From Allium sativum (taxonomy: Eukaryota; Streptophyta; Magnoliopsida; Asparagales; Amaryllidaceae), in the NCBI GenBank assembly GCA_030737875.1, contig CM060912.1, forward strand, positions 260,014,231 through 260,078,230: a DNA stretch of 64,000 nt. The letters run 5' to 3'. The notes beneath the pieces were generated by a model. That model saw nothing but the letters and a program-made list of their open reading frames with translations, did no database searches and had not been told where the DNA came from. Below, piece after piece: positions 10,856-21,845 of the stretch; position 1 is the stretch's first letter, and the number at the start of each line of letters is the position of its first letter. Made by a program: the position numbers and the translations under genes.

Positions 10856-11230
10856 CAAGGTTCTCAGGGTGGGAATACTAAGGCTTGATCAGGATTCTTC
10901 TTTCATTCTGCTTGGAGCTGCTTAGATGTAATTCTTGATTTAGTATCTTCTCTACTATGGCTATATTTTGGGGATTATGCTTCTTTTATTATTGTACTCT
11001 AATGATTTTAGTACAAGAAAGAAGTTTTAAGTTGATGTACTAGGTTTTATATATTTCAGACTTATGTTGTAACTATGTTTTGAACCCCGATGTTTTCTGC
11101 TTAATAGTGTTTTAAATTCCACTGTTATTTTATATCTGTCTTTTATTATTTCTGTTTTTGTTTACCTATAACGCTTCACAAAACTTAATGCATTCTCTTA
11201 AAGAGTGACATTAACGGACGTGGGGTGTCA

Positions 11231-11583
11231 TAGGTAGGACTAGAAATTAGAACCAAGTATCGAAACCCAAAACCGAACCGACACGAAAAGACTAAGACTC
11301 GAACCGAACCCCATGAGTCTTTAGTCGAGTCTAACTGGTAAAAAATACAATAAAGATCCAATCAAACCTGTACCGACCCAAAAGCATTAAAATACATGTT
11401 ATTTTATTGTTACTATCAAACCAAACCTAAGGCAACTCGACCCCACCGGAACCGAAGATCGGTTCGATTCAGGTCTAAAATTTTGAAATGTACAGTTTAG
11501 ACTCGATAAATCCCAACCTACCTAGAATTGAGACCAGCAAGCTGAGTCCAGGTCCATCAGACTGACTCTAATTACCACCCCTA
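11231..11583. mobile_element. hAT MITE abutting the TK1 LTR
   Basis: Homologous along its length to the 412-bp element at 34769-35180: it begins TAGGTAGGACTAGAAATTAG and ends TAATTACCACCCCTA, the TAGGGGTGGCAATTA-type terminus common in plant hAT elements. The interior is rich in ACCGAACC / GACTCG words. No 8-bp duplication is found, because its left side coincides with the end of the TK1 LTR. Confidence 0.82.
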
Positions 11584-12340
11584 GGCTTGGGAGATAATTC
11601 CTAAACCAATTGCATATCCACATTTCTTGGCCAAAGCATGTGTTGACGCTATCCCGAATAACCAAGCCTCAGGGGAATCACCGAAGGATTATTTGAAGCG
11701 ATTCAATGAGGCTATCATTGAAGTTAGTAATCCTAAGAAAAAACAATTTTGATGGCACTAATCAAAGGCATAGACCTCGATATGGGATTCAAAATATCTC
11801 GCTTAGTTCCTACGAAGGAAAGACGCCAAGTGAGCTAGAAACAGAAGAGCAAAAGGTTCTAGTAACGAGTGCAGAGTAGCTTTGCTGATAAGAAGTATGG
11901 AGACAACTCTGTTAATGTTTACGTTAATGTTTAAAATTAAAATAAGTGGAACAACAATCAGCAGAAAGGTGACAACAGAGGTAGCCGCAGTCAGAATAGG
12001 GATTTGAGGAAGCAATCTAGGTTCCCACTTTATGACAATTACACATCATTGAATGGTACATTGGAAAACGTTTAGTTGGATACTTGTAACACCATGACAT
12101 ACTAATATCTTGCACCGAGAGAGTTAACTAATAAGGAGAAGAAAACCGGGAAATTTTGTCTTTTTACGAGATGTTTGGTTACATGACAAATGAGTACCTT
12201 CATCTCGGAGATATAATTGAAAAAAATCATTTGGGAAGGAAATTTGGATGAATATAGAGTGGTCTCGAGGGATAGGGCCAAGGGGAATCATACCCAAACA
12301 GACAAGTTCAGGTAACGCCTAAAGCTACCACCCAATAAAA
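11584..12340 (+). pseudogene. gag: TAT1 gag remnant
   Basis: Sense frames read AKACVDAIPNNQASGESPKD and a RFNEAIIEV motif near 11630-11740, then MALIKGIDLDMGF, which is the core of a Tat gag domain (ES-DY-RF--E pattern). Near 12150-12245 a degraded knuckle reads FCLFxEMFGYMTNEYLHL, then IEKI-WEGNLDEY, matching the CxFHxxxGHxTxxCxxLK...I-EGxL pattern of this lineage but lacking most metal ligands. Several frameshifts and stops are present. The first half of gag is missing. Confidence 0.7.
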
Positions 12341-12900
12341 ACAAAAAAGGAATCATTACCAATGCCATTATCGGTGAGTCATTCCCAGTTGGTGCAAGCG
12401 TAAAAACTATGGAACGGTACGTCAACACGGTGAATCATGTGGAGGATGAGGAATGAAAAACTGCAGAGGATTCTATTTTGATCAAACAGAGGAGGACGAT
12501 GATTGAAAACATCATCTTTTAGAAAAGAGACGTGGATGGGGTGGAGGCGTCAAGTATTGACCTGTTGGTGATATCGGCCTTGATTGGTCCTACATTAGTG
12601 AAGAAAATCCTTATGGATTATTGGAGATCCGTAAATATATTGTTTAAACGATCCTACAACTAGATGATGTTGGTGATGAAGGACTTGAAGCCACGTATGA
12701 CTCTTCATACAATGATTTAATGGCCAGTAAGAATTGTCAAAGTACTAGTGAAACTTAGAGAGGGGGGACAGAAGGAGAGTGTGAATCCTTCAGCTCATTA
12801 TGTTGGATATATATTCTCTAATACTCTCCACATAATGCTTTCTTTAACTAATCAACCCTAACTGACTTTAGATCTTGCATTAATCCTTGGCGCTTGCTCT
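12341..12900 (+). pseudogene. TAT1 protease remnant
   Basis: GIITNAIIGESFPVGASVK near 12350 matches the gag-protease junction of Tat elements (IxxIxGG). ALIGPTLVKKILMDY followed by RSVNILF near 12580-12645 stands at the protease active site, where D-x-G-S-S would be expected; the Asp is followed by Tyr-Trp, so the catalytic triad is lost. Frameshifts follow. Called by position and pattern only. Confidence 0.55.
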
Positions 12901-13142
12901 TGAAATTCCTGATAGAGAATGGGGTCGGATTTGTATGAGGAGATCAAATTACTGGAAGGTCATGCTATATAGTTGATTGAAAGGATGCCAGCTGCAAAGA
13001 GAAAGAGAAGGCCTTGGAAACTTCCATCTGCATCAAGGATGCTTACATGTAGCAACCACAAAGCTGACGCTGACTTATAATACATAGTTTCTTTTTCGAA
13101 AACGTAGATCCCAGAAAAGACTAGGAGCTAGGATATCAAAGG

Positions 13143-14100
13143 GTGGCTCCAAATGAGACTATTATGGTGATCCTAATTGATTATGACAACCTGTCAAAGG
13201 ACTTGAAAATCGAGTCCCAACTTGGTCCCCTTTACATGAGGGAACTTGATAGTTTCCTCCGTGCAAACCTTAATGTGTTTGCATGGACCCACGTTGACAT
13301 GTTTGGAATCTCGCCGGTAGCTGCTAACCATTCACTTAACATCAACCCAAAAGTTGTCCCAGTAAAGAATAGAGGCATATGCTAGGCGTCGAAAGATCAG
13401 CTGTGCTAATGGAGGAGATTGATAAACTAAAGTGCAACGGCTTCATCCGAGATTCGTTATACTCTTACTGGATTTTGACTCCTATTCAGACGAAGAAATC
13501 CAGCGGGAAGTGGCCAACATGCATTAATTTCTCTAGCTTGAATATACACTATCAGAAAGATAGTTTTCCACTTTTGAGAATATACTAGCTTTTGGATTCC
13601 ACAACTGGGAATGAACTTCTTTCATTTATGGATGCATATTTCGGATACAACTAGATGCCCATGCATGTCAAGAACCAAGAACATACAAGCTTCATTAATA
13701 ATCGAGAGCTGTACTACTACGTGGTTATGCCATTTGGTTTGAAGAATGTTGGGGAGACTTATCAGTTATTGGTTAATTGCATGTTCAAAGACCAGATTTA
13801 GAGGTCGACGGAGGTTCACATAAACTACATGCTCGTAAAATCATGGCTACCGACCAACTATGTCGACCATTTAGCAACAATGATCAATGTCCTTCGCAAA
13901 CATAGAATGAAACTTAATCCCTTGAAATGCTCTTCTGGCATTGAATCGGGAAAGTTCTTGGGTTTCATTTTCCACTCTCAATGGATTAAAGTTAACCTCG
14001 AGTAGATTGATACCAGTTGAAACTTCCAGTTTCCAACCAAGATTAAAGACTTGCAAAGCCTGAATTGAAATCTAGTTGCTCTAAGCCAGTTTATATCTAG
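13143..14100 (+). pseudogene. pol: TAT1 reverse transcriptase
   Basis: The stretch opens with ELDSFLRANLNVFAWTHVDM near 13225-13300, the LxxNxDVFAWxxxDMPGI motif preceding Tat RT, then HSLNINPKVVPVKNR. RT proper shows KKSSGKWPTCINFSSLN near 13490-13545, a decayed form of the RMCVDYxDLN motif, then MPMHVKNQEHTSF, YYYVVMPFGLKNVGETYQ near 13705-13765, and VHINYMLVKS, where V-Y-V-D-D-M would be expected, so both catalytic Asp are gone. RKHRMKLNPLKCSSGIESGK then FLGF follow. Stops fall at 13382-13384, 13588, 13651, 13799 and elsewhere. Confidence 0.85.
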
Positions 14101-14159
14101 AGCGACTGATAAGTGCATAACTTACTTTGACTTAATAAGGAGGAGAATGTTGATGCATT

Positions 14160-14420
14160 TCATAATCTTTTAGGCCATTTGGAGAGGCCCCTTATCTTAT
14201 CGAAACCGGTCAGTCGTGAAGACAAATTAATTTATCAAGCAGTGCCCTTACATGCCATCAGCTTCGCACTAGTATGCGAGAATTTTCAAATTCTGAGACT
14301 AGTGTACTATATAAGCAAAACGTTGATAGGGGCTGATCGAAACTACCCAAAGATTGAGAAATTGGCTTACTTCCCATTGATAGCATTTAGGAAGCTTCAC
14401 CATTAATTTTAGGCTTATCT
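14160..14420 (+). pseudogene. TAT1 first RNase H
   Basis: The 75-codon frame from 14179 reads LYQAVPLHAISFALVCEN-type sequence followed by LVYYISKTLIGADRNYPKIE and KLAYFPLIAFRKL, the standard Ty3 RNase H pattern (A-S--L-x-x-x...YY-SK-L--AE-xYP-xEKLAxALV-A-RKL). The Glu of AE is Asp here. It ends in TAA at 14404-14406. It follows the RT directly. Confidence 0.78.
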
Positions 14421-14559
14421 CATCAAGATCTACATTTACCAGCTGCTCGATAGTCGTTCAATGGCCGAAGGCATTTGGGAGGCTGCTCAAATGGAATATC
14501 AAACCAAATCAGTTCGCTATTGCTTATATCCTTCAGAGGGCTATCCGCGGACAAGATCC

Positions 14560-15010
14560 AACTGACTTCATAACCAAACTCATAACTCTAGATGATCTTA
14601 TAGAAGGCACTAAGCGACCAAATCTTTGGTGGAAATTATTTACAAATGGAGCTCGCAATGATCGATGTTATGGCACTAGAGTTGTATTGGTTACTTCTGA
14701 GGAACGATTGATATGTTATGCTTTAAAGCTATATTTCCTAGAAACCGATAATGAAACCAAGTATGAAGCCCTGATTACCAGGCACAGACTTGCTAAAGAG
14801 TTAGGAGTAAAATCGATCTAGATCTTATGTGATTCCCAGATTGTTGTATGTTAGGTCAAGAAGGATTTCCAAGCCAAGGAGGCACGACTTTCTCCCTATC
14901 TCAATCGAGTGCATGAGTTGTTAGTTTTTTTCGAATGATATTTTATTTCACATGTACCTTGTGAACAAAACCAGAAGGAAGATTCATTGGCCAAGCAAAC
15001 TAGTTCAAAA
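14560..15010 (+). pseudogene. TAT1 second (archaeal-type) RNase H
   Basis: Near 14640-14690 sense frames give GARNDRCYGTRVVLVTSEE, then LKLYFLETDNETKYEALI near 14730-14775, LAKELGVKSI, ILCDSQIVV near 14825-14845, then KKDFQAKEARLSPYLNRVH. The order NEaEYEALI / LAxELGV / DSQLVV is that of the dual RNase H of Tat elements, acquired in addition to the usual one. Stops at 14818-14820 and 14851-14853, the second where a Gln codon (CAG) would be expected. Confidence 0.8.
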
Positions 15011-15259
15011 AACTCATAACAAATGGGCTTGGTTCTGACTGAAATTTTTACTCTTTTAGTACCATAAATATAGAACAAATGAAGTTGATTGTTCGAACCT
15101 GAAAGGGAAACTTAGATGACTCCAACTTCTTATTGCGCAATACCTTAACTGATAGGAAAAGTGAAAAGCGTGCATGTCTATGCCATGCAATGCGATATAT
15201 CATCCAAAAAGACATTCTATACATAAAAATGGTTTTCCAACCCTCTAATTTGATGCATA

Positions 15260-16335
15260 GCCTTAGACGATGCCAAACATGCGCTGCGAGAAGTGCACGA
15301 AGGCAAGTGGGGCAATCACACTAGAGGGAAAACTTTAGCCAAGAAGATACTTCGATAGGGCTATTTCTGGCCTACTATTAACTGAGATGCGGCTAATTAT
15401 TCACGATGCTATGAAAAATGACAAAGGTTTACTAGGATTCTGAAAGCTCCATCTACTTAGATCACCCAAATGGTCAGTCCATAGCCCTTTTTGATTGCGG
15501 AATAGGCATCATCGACACTCTCCCAATCTCTTAAGGCAAAGCGTAATATGCTATTGTGGCGATAGATTACTTTACAAAATGCGCAGAGGGTGAACCAATA
15601 AACACAACTTCGACAAAAAAAGGAGGATTAACATTGTCGTACAGAATAAAATATGTCAATTTGGACTTCCAGAACTATCATTACCAGTAATGGGAACTAA
15701 TTCGATAGTGATGAATTCAAATACTTTTTCCACTTTTATCGTATTGAGAAGCGATTTGCAGCCGTTGCACGTCCACGGTCGAATGGAAAGATTGAGGCCA
15801 TAAATAACATCATCAAGTCCAATTAAAAATATTTGCAGAACTCTAGAGGCAAGTAGGATGATGAGTTGTCGTTAGCCCTTTAGGTATATGGAATGACCCA
15901 TAAGTCAACGATTGGCCATACTTCGTTTTCCTTTGCTTAAGGCTTTGAAATAGTCATCCTTGTTGAGTTAGAATCCCATATCATAAAACTAATTATCATT
16001 GTCTGTTGGTTAATAAAAAAAAATTCTTCCTAAGTCTCTTAACATGATTGATGTAAAAAAGAGTGGCGGCCAACTTGAGAGCCACCACACATCAACACTG
16101 AGTCTCCAAATATTACAATACAAAATTTCGGCCTAGAAATTTTGCGCTCAATGTAGTTTTGAAAGATATCTATCCTGGCCGCATCTATGTAGGCTCGAAG
16201 TGGTATGGATCCTATAAAAACTTGAAAATGGAGCTTTTAGTTTAACAATTGTTGATGACGATCGATTAGCAAGAGCATGGAATGCTGATCATCTCCAGCA
16301 TTATTTTACTCAACTTTTATTTTAAGGTATTTCAT
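15260..16335 (+). pseudogene. int: TAT1 integrase
   Basis: HEGKWGNHTRGKTLAKKILR near 15300-15350 and GYFWPTIN match the HHCC region of Tat integrase. YAIVAIDYFTKCAEGEPINT near 15548-15605 is the core; the first catalytic Asp is replaced (GIGII in place of GVDIL-type). FDSDEFKYFFHFYRIEKRF near 15700-15755 and NGKIEAINNIIKS near 15785-15825 supply the third motif. The C-terminus ends DDDRLARAWNADHLQHYF near 16257-16310, the typical RxWNxxHLxxYY end. Many stops and indels; no activity is possible. Confidence 0.82.
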
Positions 16336-17300
16336 TTTTATACATAGAAATTTGCTTTTAGATAATGTAGTAGGGCATAAGTCATTGACTTCCTTATATC
16401 ATAAGTGAAAGCACTAGGTTTCATCTAATACTTTGTATCTTTTTATAACTGCATGACAAGATATTTTGACTCAACCAATTAATGCCGATATTTAAGCAAG
16501 TGTTGTGTTCGAACCTCCGAATTTCTCTTGCTCACGATTTAGTGAGTAGGGGACACGAGAATTAGGAATAGCCATGCATCAATTCGCCTCCCAAAGGATT
16601 CTCAAACCCGATCCTACTATCTAATAGGAGAGAGTAGACTAAGCCCAAGCATGATTCGACTGTTTGGGTGGTTATCCTCTTCTTTGACTTAAGGAGAAGG
16701 AGCAATGCCTGGGCGAATGCGATTCGATTGTTCGCTTAACTAACTATAACTTTCACAGACATAAGATAGAGTTAAATAGATAGGTAAGTGTGAATGGCAC
16801 ATCAAGACTTACGACCACTTAACCTGTGACTCTAACTCAGGTCAATGATAAGAGAGTATAAAGTATGCTACACAGCATCCTTATTTAGGCCTACGGTCCA
16901 ACAAATGACCTTGAACCAAAATATTATAATGTGGCACTTTACGACATGCTGACATAAGTCCGTGAAAATTACTATATCCCTTGTCTTGGGCCGAGATTTT
17001 CGACAAAGTACGAACATACTATGTTTTTTCTATTCCCGGACTCATGGGCATACAGCTTGACCATTATTGAAAACACTAGTGCGCGATTTGCGATTACATT
17101 AAATGGAATGCATTATGTTGTTAAAACATGAATGGTGGGGAAAAGAAAACTTTTAAATACATGAAACATGGGAATACAAGTTAATGCCTAAATAGAAGGT
17201 GAAAGAAAGGGACGCACTCGTATGATATCGGCCAATGAAGAAAAATCAAAGGATGAACTGTGCAAAAGGACCACATACTGAGCCTTAGAGTTTGGCTTCT
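16336..17300. other. TAT1 noncoding region between pol and antisense ORF
   Basis: No protein-like frame on either strand. A motif with GATTCGA(C/T)TGTT occurs twice, near 16654-16675 and 16720-16740, suggesting an old local duplication. Confidence 0.4.
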
Positions 17301-18855
17301 TCTTAAGGGACATACCTTTCGAGGAAGCACGGTCGCCTTTACTATCTTCCACTTCTTATGGTGTTTCCTACTTCCATCTTTTTCCCTTTTGGCATATTGC
17401 GACTTGATTCAAGAAATTCAACCTCGTAATGGTTGAGTGAGCCGCTTGTTGAATCACTGATGTCCATCATAAGTGGATAAATTATTTAAATTAGGTCAGG
17501 CATGACTGCCTCAGTCTCCAACTTAATGACTATCTTTATCTCCTGCCGGTTGACAAGCTCTTCCATTCTTAGCTTCCCTGCCTTTTCGGCCTTCCCTTGA
17601 TACACAGCATCTTCATCATCTTGATACGCTCATCTTTGTCGGGATCATAGGCGCAGCCACCTCAGGATCTATGGTAGCTTTGGCTTTTGGCTTGGAAGGC
17701 AATTTTTGAAGCAATATATCTATTGCACGAAGAGTGATAAAAAAATAGTCCTAGTAGGGCCTTAGGCATGTCGACTTGCACGTCCACAGCTTGTCATTAT
17801 GCGATTATGACTTTCTCAAACTACAGAGGGAATAGAGAGATACCTTTAGGCGTCTCGCCCTATGTAAACCCGGGTGTCCACTTCTTTGATATGAGTTAGA
17901 GGCTTTGTTATCTTAGAGGGTGGGTCCTCTGGAATGTACTCTTTAATGCTCTAGGAGCCTTTACCAGTTTAGGGTTGCGCAAAAGCTTGTACCAAGAAAT
18001 GGTCCTATAGGAAGACATCTAGACTTTTCGATTGCCCGGACGTGGCTTGTATTTGATGGCACCAGGACCTTTTTTTATGACTTCATTTTATTTGACGTAG
18101 GCACTCTTTGCATCATTTTCTTCCTTTAACAAGCGCCTTCGTTCCTCTAGGATTCCAAGCTCATTGTCCTTTACATGTAATCTTATCATCTCGCCCTCGT
18201 CGATCGACTCGCCCTAGGAAGCACACCTCTTGCCTTCAATAAGATGGTCCCAGGTCTCAATAATTGCTTAGGGTTACTCTTTGATCTACAAAATTCCTAT
18301 TATCGAATAACATGGGCGTAAAAACCAATGATGAAAGGATTGAACTCCTTTCCCCCTTCTCTACCTCAGCTACTTTAGCCTTGAGTTCTAGATGATCAGT
18401 ATCTTATTGAATTTTGGAGTTGAAATAAGTACAAAAACCGTTTGAGCGATTTCTTCAGCATTCCACTTTCCTAGCTCAACATCGGCTAACTTCTCCTTCA
18501 ACAGCTTGATTTCCTTAGCGAAAGAATGCTTCTCTCTCTTCATAGTCTAATTACTAATATTCTAGTCAGTATTTTTATGAATCGTCGTTTTGCTTTCATC
18601 TTCAAGATATTTGGTTTTTAAAGAACAAGAGTCGAGCTCAGCGTGGAATCGCGTTCTTGCTATTACAAGCTCTTTTTTGGTGGATATAGTTGATTTCTCT
18701 ATTACGGTCAACTTAGTTTTGAAATCCACAACTTATTTTTCTTGGGCTGCAAAAGAATTCTTGTCGCGGTCTCATTCTTGCTTCATGTTCGCAATATAGA
18801 GCTCGAAGGACCTTATAATTTCAAAGAGTTTCCCAGCATGCTAAACTACTCATTG

Positions 18856-21348
18856 TGTAATATCCCAAATTTCAATGAACAGTAAATTAATTGATGAATT
18901 AATTAATTAACGAATAAGTAGGAAACTAATGGGAATTTGGCAATGGGGTTTCTGCCATTGGGTCCAATACGATTTTCTGGCCGAGATAGACGTTTGGTTT
19001 GCATCAAACATACTTAAAACGTAGAAGTTATGACTAATAAAGGTTTAAGATTCAAATTTGAAAATTTAATAAAAAAACGAATTAATATAATAAATAACGT
19101 TGGAAATGGGATGACCCAGTCCCAAGCCAGGTCGACCCCTATGTCGACCCACCTGGGTGATGGTTCGACCCAGGTAATAGCCAGGCATAATTTCGTGCCT
19201 GGCACAAAATCAGAAGTTTTCTGGGTGGTTCGAGATATTTCTTTTGCATTTGGCGTTTGAGATTTCCAACCTAAATTTTGATTGTCAGGATTCCCTACCT
19301 TCACTATGCATAAGCCTCTAGCCCTCCCCCATTCCACACAACTCCATTCTTCATTCCTACGCCTCCTCTACACCATTTTTCTCCTTTAAATAAAAATCAA
19401 GTTTTAGAATAAAATTAGTTGTGCGCATATTTTGGGAAGATGATTATTTATTTTCTAGGGATTCCCACCGGGGCAATTGGAAAAGCTAATTTTGGTGAGA
19501 TTATTATCATGATTATCTAGATTTTTGACAAGTTAAAGAAAAAAAATATATAATAGTAATTTTAGATATCCTCAGATCTGAATTATTCCCAGTCCATTAA
19601 CAGAATATTTACAATTTGTTTTTATATTTAGTTTATCCCTATTTCCTTTCTGAATTCCTTTTGTCCATTTCTGTAATTTCTATTCAGATTTATGTAAATT
19701 GTTATGTCAGATCTCTTTTCCATTTTTCTATTTCTAGATTTTGCAGTTTGTTTGGGTTATGCCAAAATATGCTTAAAAGGCATATGCCTACGATTAAATT
19801 AGACATGAACCTGTATGCCTAATTTCTTACGATGGATTATTATTCGTTTTCTTTTACTCTACGATTGGATTAAGGAATAAAACTAATTGAATTAAAATAA
19901 TCAAATTGAGGCCAAATTGGGTATGTTGAATAACTACAATAAAAAAAGGAATAATTGGATCAAATCTAATTTGGACAGCATAAATGCCTATTACATAGAT
20001 CATTACAAAAATTAGACTGTAATCAGTAAGTTGCATACAAAATGATAATTGGAAATCACAATGAACATGAATTATTTTTTTGCAAATTATAATATAACTT
20101 GGAATATTTGAAAGGATAGATAGGCTTAATACGTGCACATTGATATACAGTGTGTGGGTAGATAACGAGCCTAAAATTTTGGCGTTAGGATTTGATATGG
20201 ACATATTGATTTATAATGTGTGAGTAAATTACGAGCCTAAAACCTATTCTATCGTAGTTAGGCCTTAATATGTACATATTGATTTATAGTGTGTGGGTAA
20301 ACTAGGAGCTTAAAATTTTGGCACTCGGCTTTAATATGAATATACTGATTTATAGTGTGTGGGTAAATAACGGGCCTAATAAATTGAAATTGCTTGGGGC
20401 CAAATCAAGAGTGGTCATATGGGCCAAATTATTCCATTGGTTGAGATTCATTCCATTTTGCATGCCTTTTTTATCACTTTCCAGTCTTAATAAGAGGAAA
20501 GGGTACACATTATGCTATGTTGTGGATGTAAGTTATTCTAATTAGAGGTTGGTTCGGGTTCGATCCGACGGGTCATTGTGCGTGCATTAGTCCGATTCGG
20601 GAACATAAGCCACTATCCACCTATGGATAAGGTATGTCTTTTACTGATGGGTTAGGTCCTGATAAACCGAAACCCATAGTAGGCATAGGTTATACGTGAT
20701 TTGTTTGTAGCCGGTTGATGGGCATAAGTGCAAAATAACCACCACTATCAAATTTTGCGAATTAGAACAGTCACATCTCTTATGTATATTTCTGCTATCC
20801 TTATTATGTTTTTTTCACTTTTAGGTGTACACAGACACTTACCCCCTTATGACACAAGAACTATTGTTTTATCTTTTTTTCTTTTGCTTATCAATCGTGC
20901 TATTGATCACTACAACTCACCATACTTATTGTCTCACCTATTTCTCCTTTCCTTCTTTCCTTTTTCTTTTACACAGCCTCTCAAGGAGGAAGCGTGTAAT
21001 TGGATTGCTTAGCTGGTTTTTTCTGGTCCTTTTATTGGAGACTCTTCTGAAGATGTATTATTTTTCTTCTTTTTCATTTCCATGGTTTTGTTGTTACTTT
21101 GGCTATCTGGGGAAAATTTTACTAATTATATACTATGATGATACTTTTTTATGGCTAAGATTGAGACATGATAATAAATTGCTTTATTATTTTAATGTTA
21201 ATTGTCTTCTTCTTCCACTGTAAATTTAATTTTCTTATCTCTTATGGAATCTTAGTCTCTGTGATGTTTATATCTTTATACATACTGCCCTCTATATTCT
21301 TTAAATGATTCTATATTAGGATAACATTAAGGAGTGTGGGGTATCACA
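18856..21348 (+). mobile_element. SOLO1: solo chromovirus LTR (about 2.5 kb) with 5-bp target duplication
   Basis: It begins TGTAATATCCC and ends GGGGTATCACA. Flanks CATTG (18851-18855) and CATGG (21349-21353) match at 4 of 5 bases. The TAT1 antisense frame lies on both sides. The LTR carries the conserved U3 block (about 18940-19035), leader core (about 20560-20600) and pyrimidine-tract block (about 20925-21000) of the other families. Frames such as 20728-21012 and 20825-21223 are pyrimidine-rich shadows. Confidence 0.85.
20137..20385 (+). repeat. Tandem repeat in SOLO1, four units of about 66-75 bp
   Basis: Units begin near 20137, 20201, 20273 and 20337 with ACATATTGATTTATAGTGTG followed by GGTAAATAACGAGCCTAAAA. 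They lie upstream of the conserved leader core. Confidence 0.88.
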
Positions 21349-21845
21349 CATGGTATTAATTGATCAATTCATATAATTTCACTTCAGCTGGTGGATAAAA
21401 TCATGAGATATGGAGTGGCTGGGAAGATATGTGATCTTGAAAAGGTACAATTATGAAAATTGAACCTAAAGCTCTTTCTTTTATTATTCAACGGTGAGTT
21501 CCAGCGCCTTGGGATCGATAAATTTTCTCTTATGCTTATCTGATTGCATGACTGTATTCTATTTTGGCTATGTGACTTTTTTTTGATGAATTTTGCTTAT
21601 TTGGCCCTTGGAGGGTTTGGGTCTTAACTTTCGATTGCTCATTACCTTGGGAATCATCTCGACGACTTGAAGCTCTTTCTGGGTTTCGATAGAAAGAAGA
21701 GCCATAGAGGACACAATTAATGTAACCCTGATTTAGTTTCTCCCACTTATCTTTCTTGTGATCCTCTCAGCGATCACTGTCGTAGTTAGATGTGTACTTG
21801 GGCTTGATATCACCTTTTGAAATGCTGGAAGTGAAATGCTTACGT

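Larger units (their letters stand above)
3529..11230 (+). mobile_element. TK1: 5'-truncated chromovirus (Ty3/gypsy, Tekay/Del-like)
   Basis: A plus-strand element in the order gag, zinc knuckles, protease, RT, RNase H, integrase, chromodomain, polypurine tract, 3' LTR. The order and protein motifs match TK2 on the opposite strand nearly step for step. The 5' LTR, primer site and first half of gag are missing; homology begins abruptly near 3529 beside a TA microsatellite. The reading frame is broken by several stops and frameshifts and by a 507-bp hAT insertion at 7170. The copy is therefore dead. The chromodomain places it in the chromoviruses; the Tekay/Del assignment is inferred from domain order, LTR size and the primer sites of its relatives. 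Confidence 0.9.
8453..11230 (+). repeat. 3' LTR of TK1 (about 2.78 kb)
   Basis: It begins TGTAACACC after the polypurine tract and ends GGGGTGTCA at 11230, with an uncertainty of about 2 bp because relatives end GTGTCACA. TATA lies only about 410 bp in, so R plus U5 make up more than 2.3 kb, a very long leader. It contains the conserved U3 block (8530-8610), leader block (10118-10460) and hairpin/pyrimidine block (10785-10870) described in the findings. Small ORFs inside it (for example 8024-8335 just upstream, 9449-9649) are not protein-like. Confidence 0.92.
17300..21845 (-). pseudogene. TAT1 antisense ORF with coiled coil, split by SOLO1
   Basis: On the minus strand a protein-like frame runs from about 21840 down to 21350, and then, beyond the solo LTR, from 18850 down to about 17300. 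Upper part: basic and polar (GDIKPKYTSNYDSDR, KKDKWEKLNQGYINCVLYGS), then SIFIIVPFQDHISSQPLHIS. Lower part: heptad-like, charged coiled coil (KTKLTVIEKSTISTKKELVI, KREKHSFAKEIKLLKEKLAD), then RLHVKDNELGILEERRRLLK near 18140. About a dozen in-frame stops are TGA, TAA or TAG; the surrounding codons suggest former CGA, CAA or CAG. A one-base slip occurs at the LTR junction and at least one more near 18400. Extra antisense ORFs after pol are known in Tat elements; I do not recognise this protein family and infer no function. Confidence 0.6.

Noticed and set aside
20728..21223. Two overlapping plus-strand frames of 94 and 132 codons with hydrophobic composition
   Set aside because: They lie in the pyrimidine-rich part of SOLO1; composition alone gives Phe, Leu and Ser runs that mimic membrane proteins.
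21349..21364. TGGTATTAATTG after SOLO1 as a primer binding site
   Set aside because: It resembles the initiator-Met site only over six bases, overlaps the target duplication, and TAT1 antisense sequence follows, so SOLO1 is a solo LTR.
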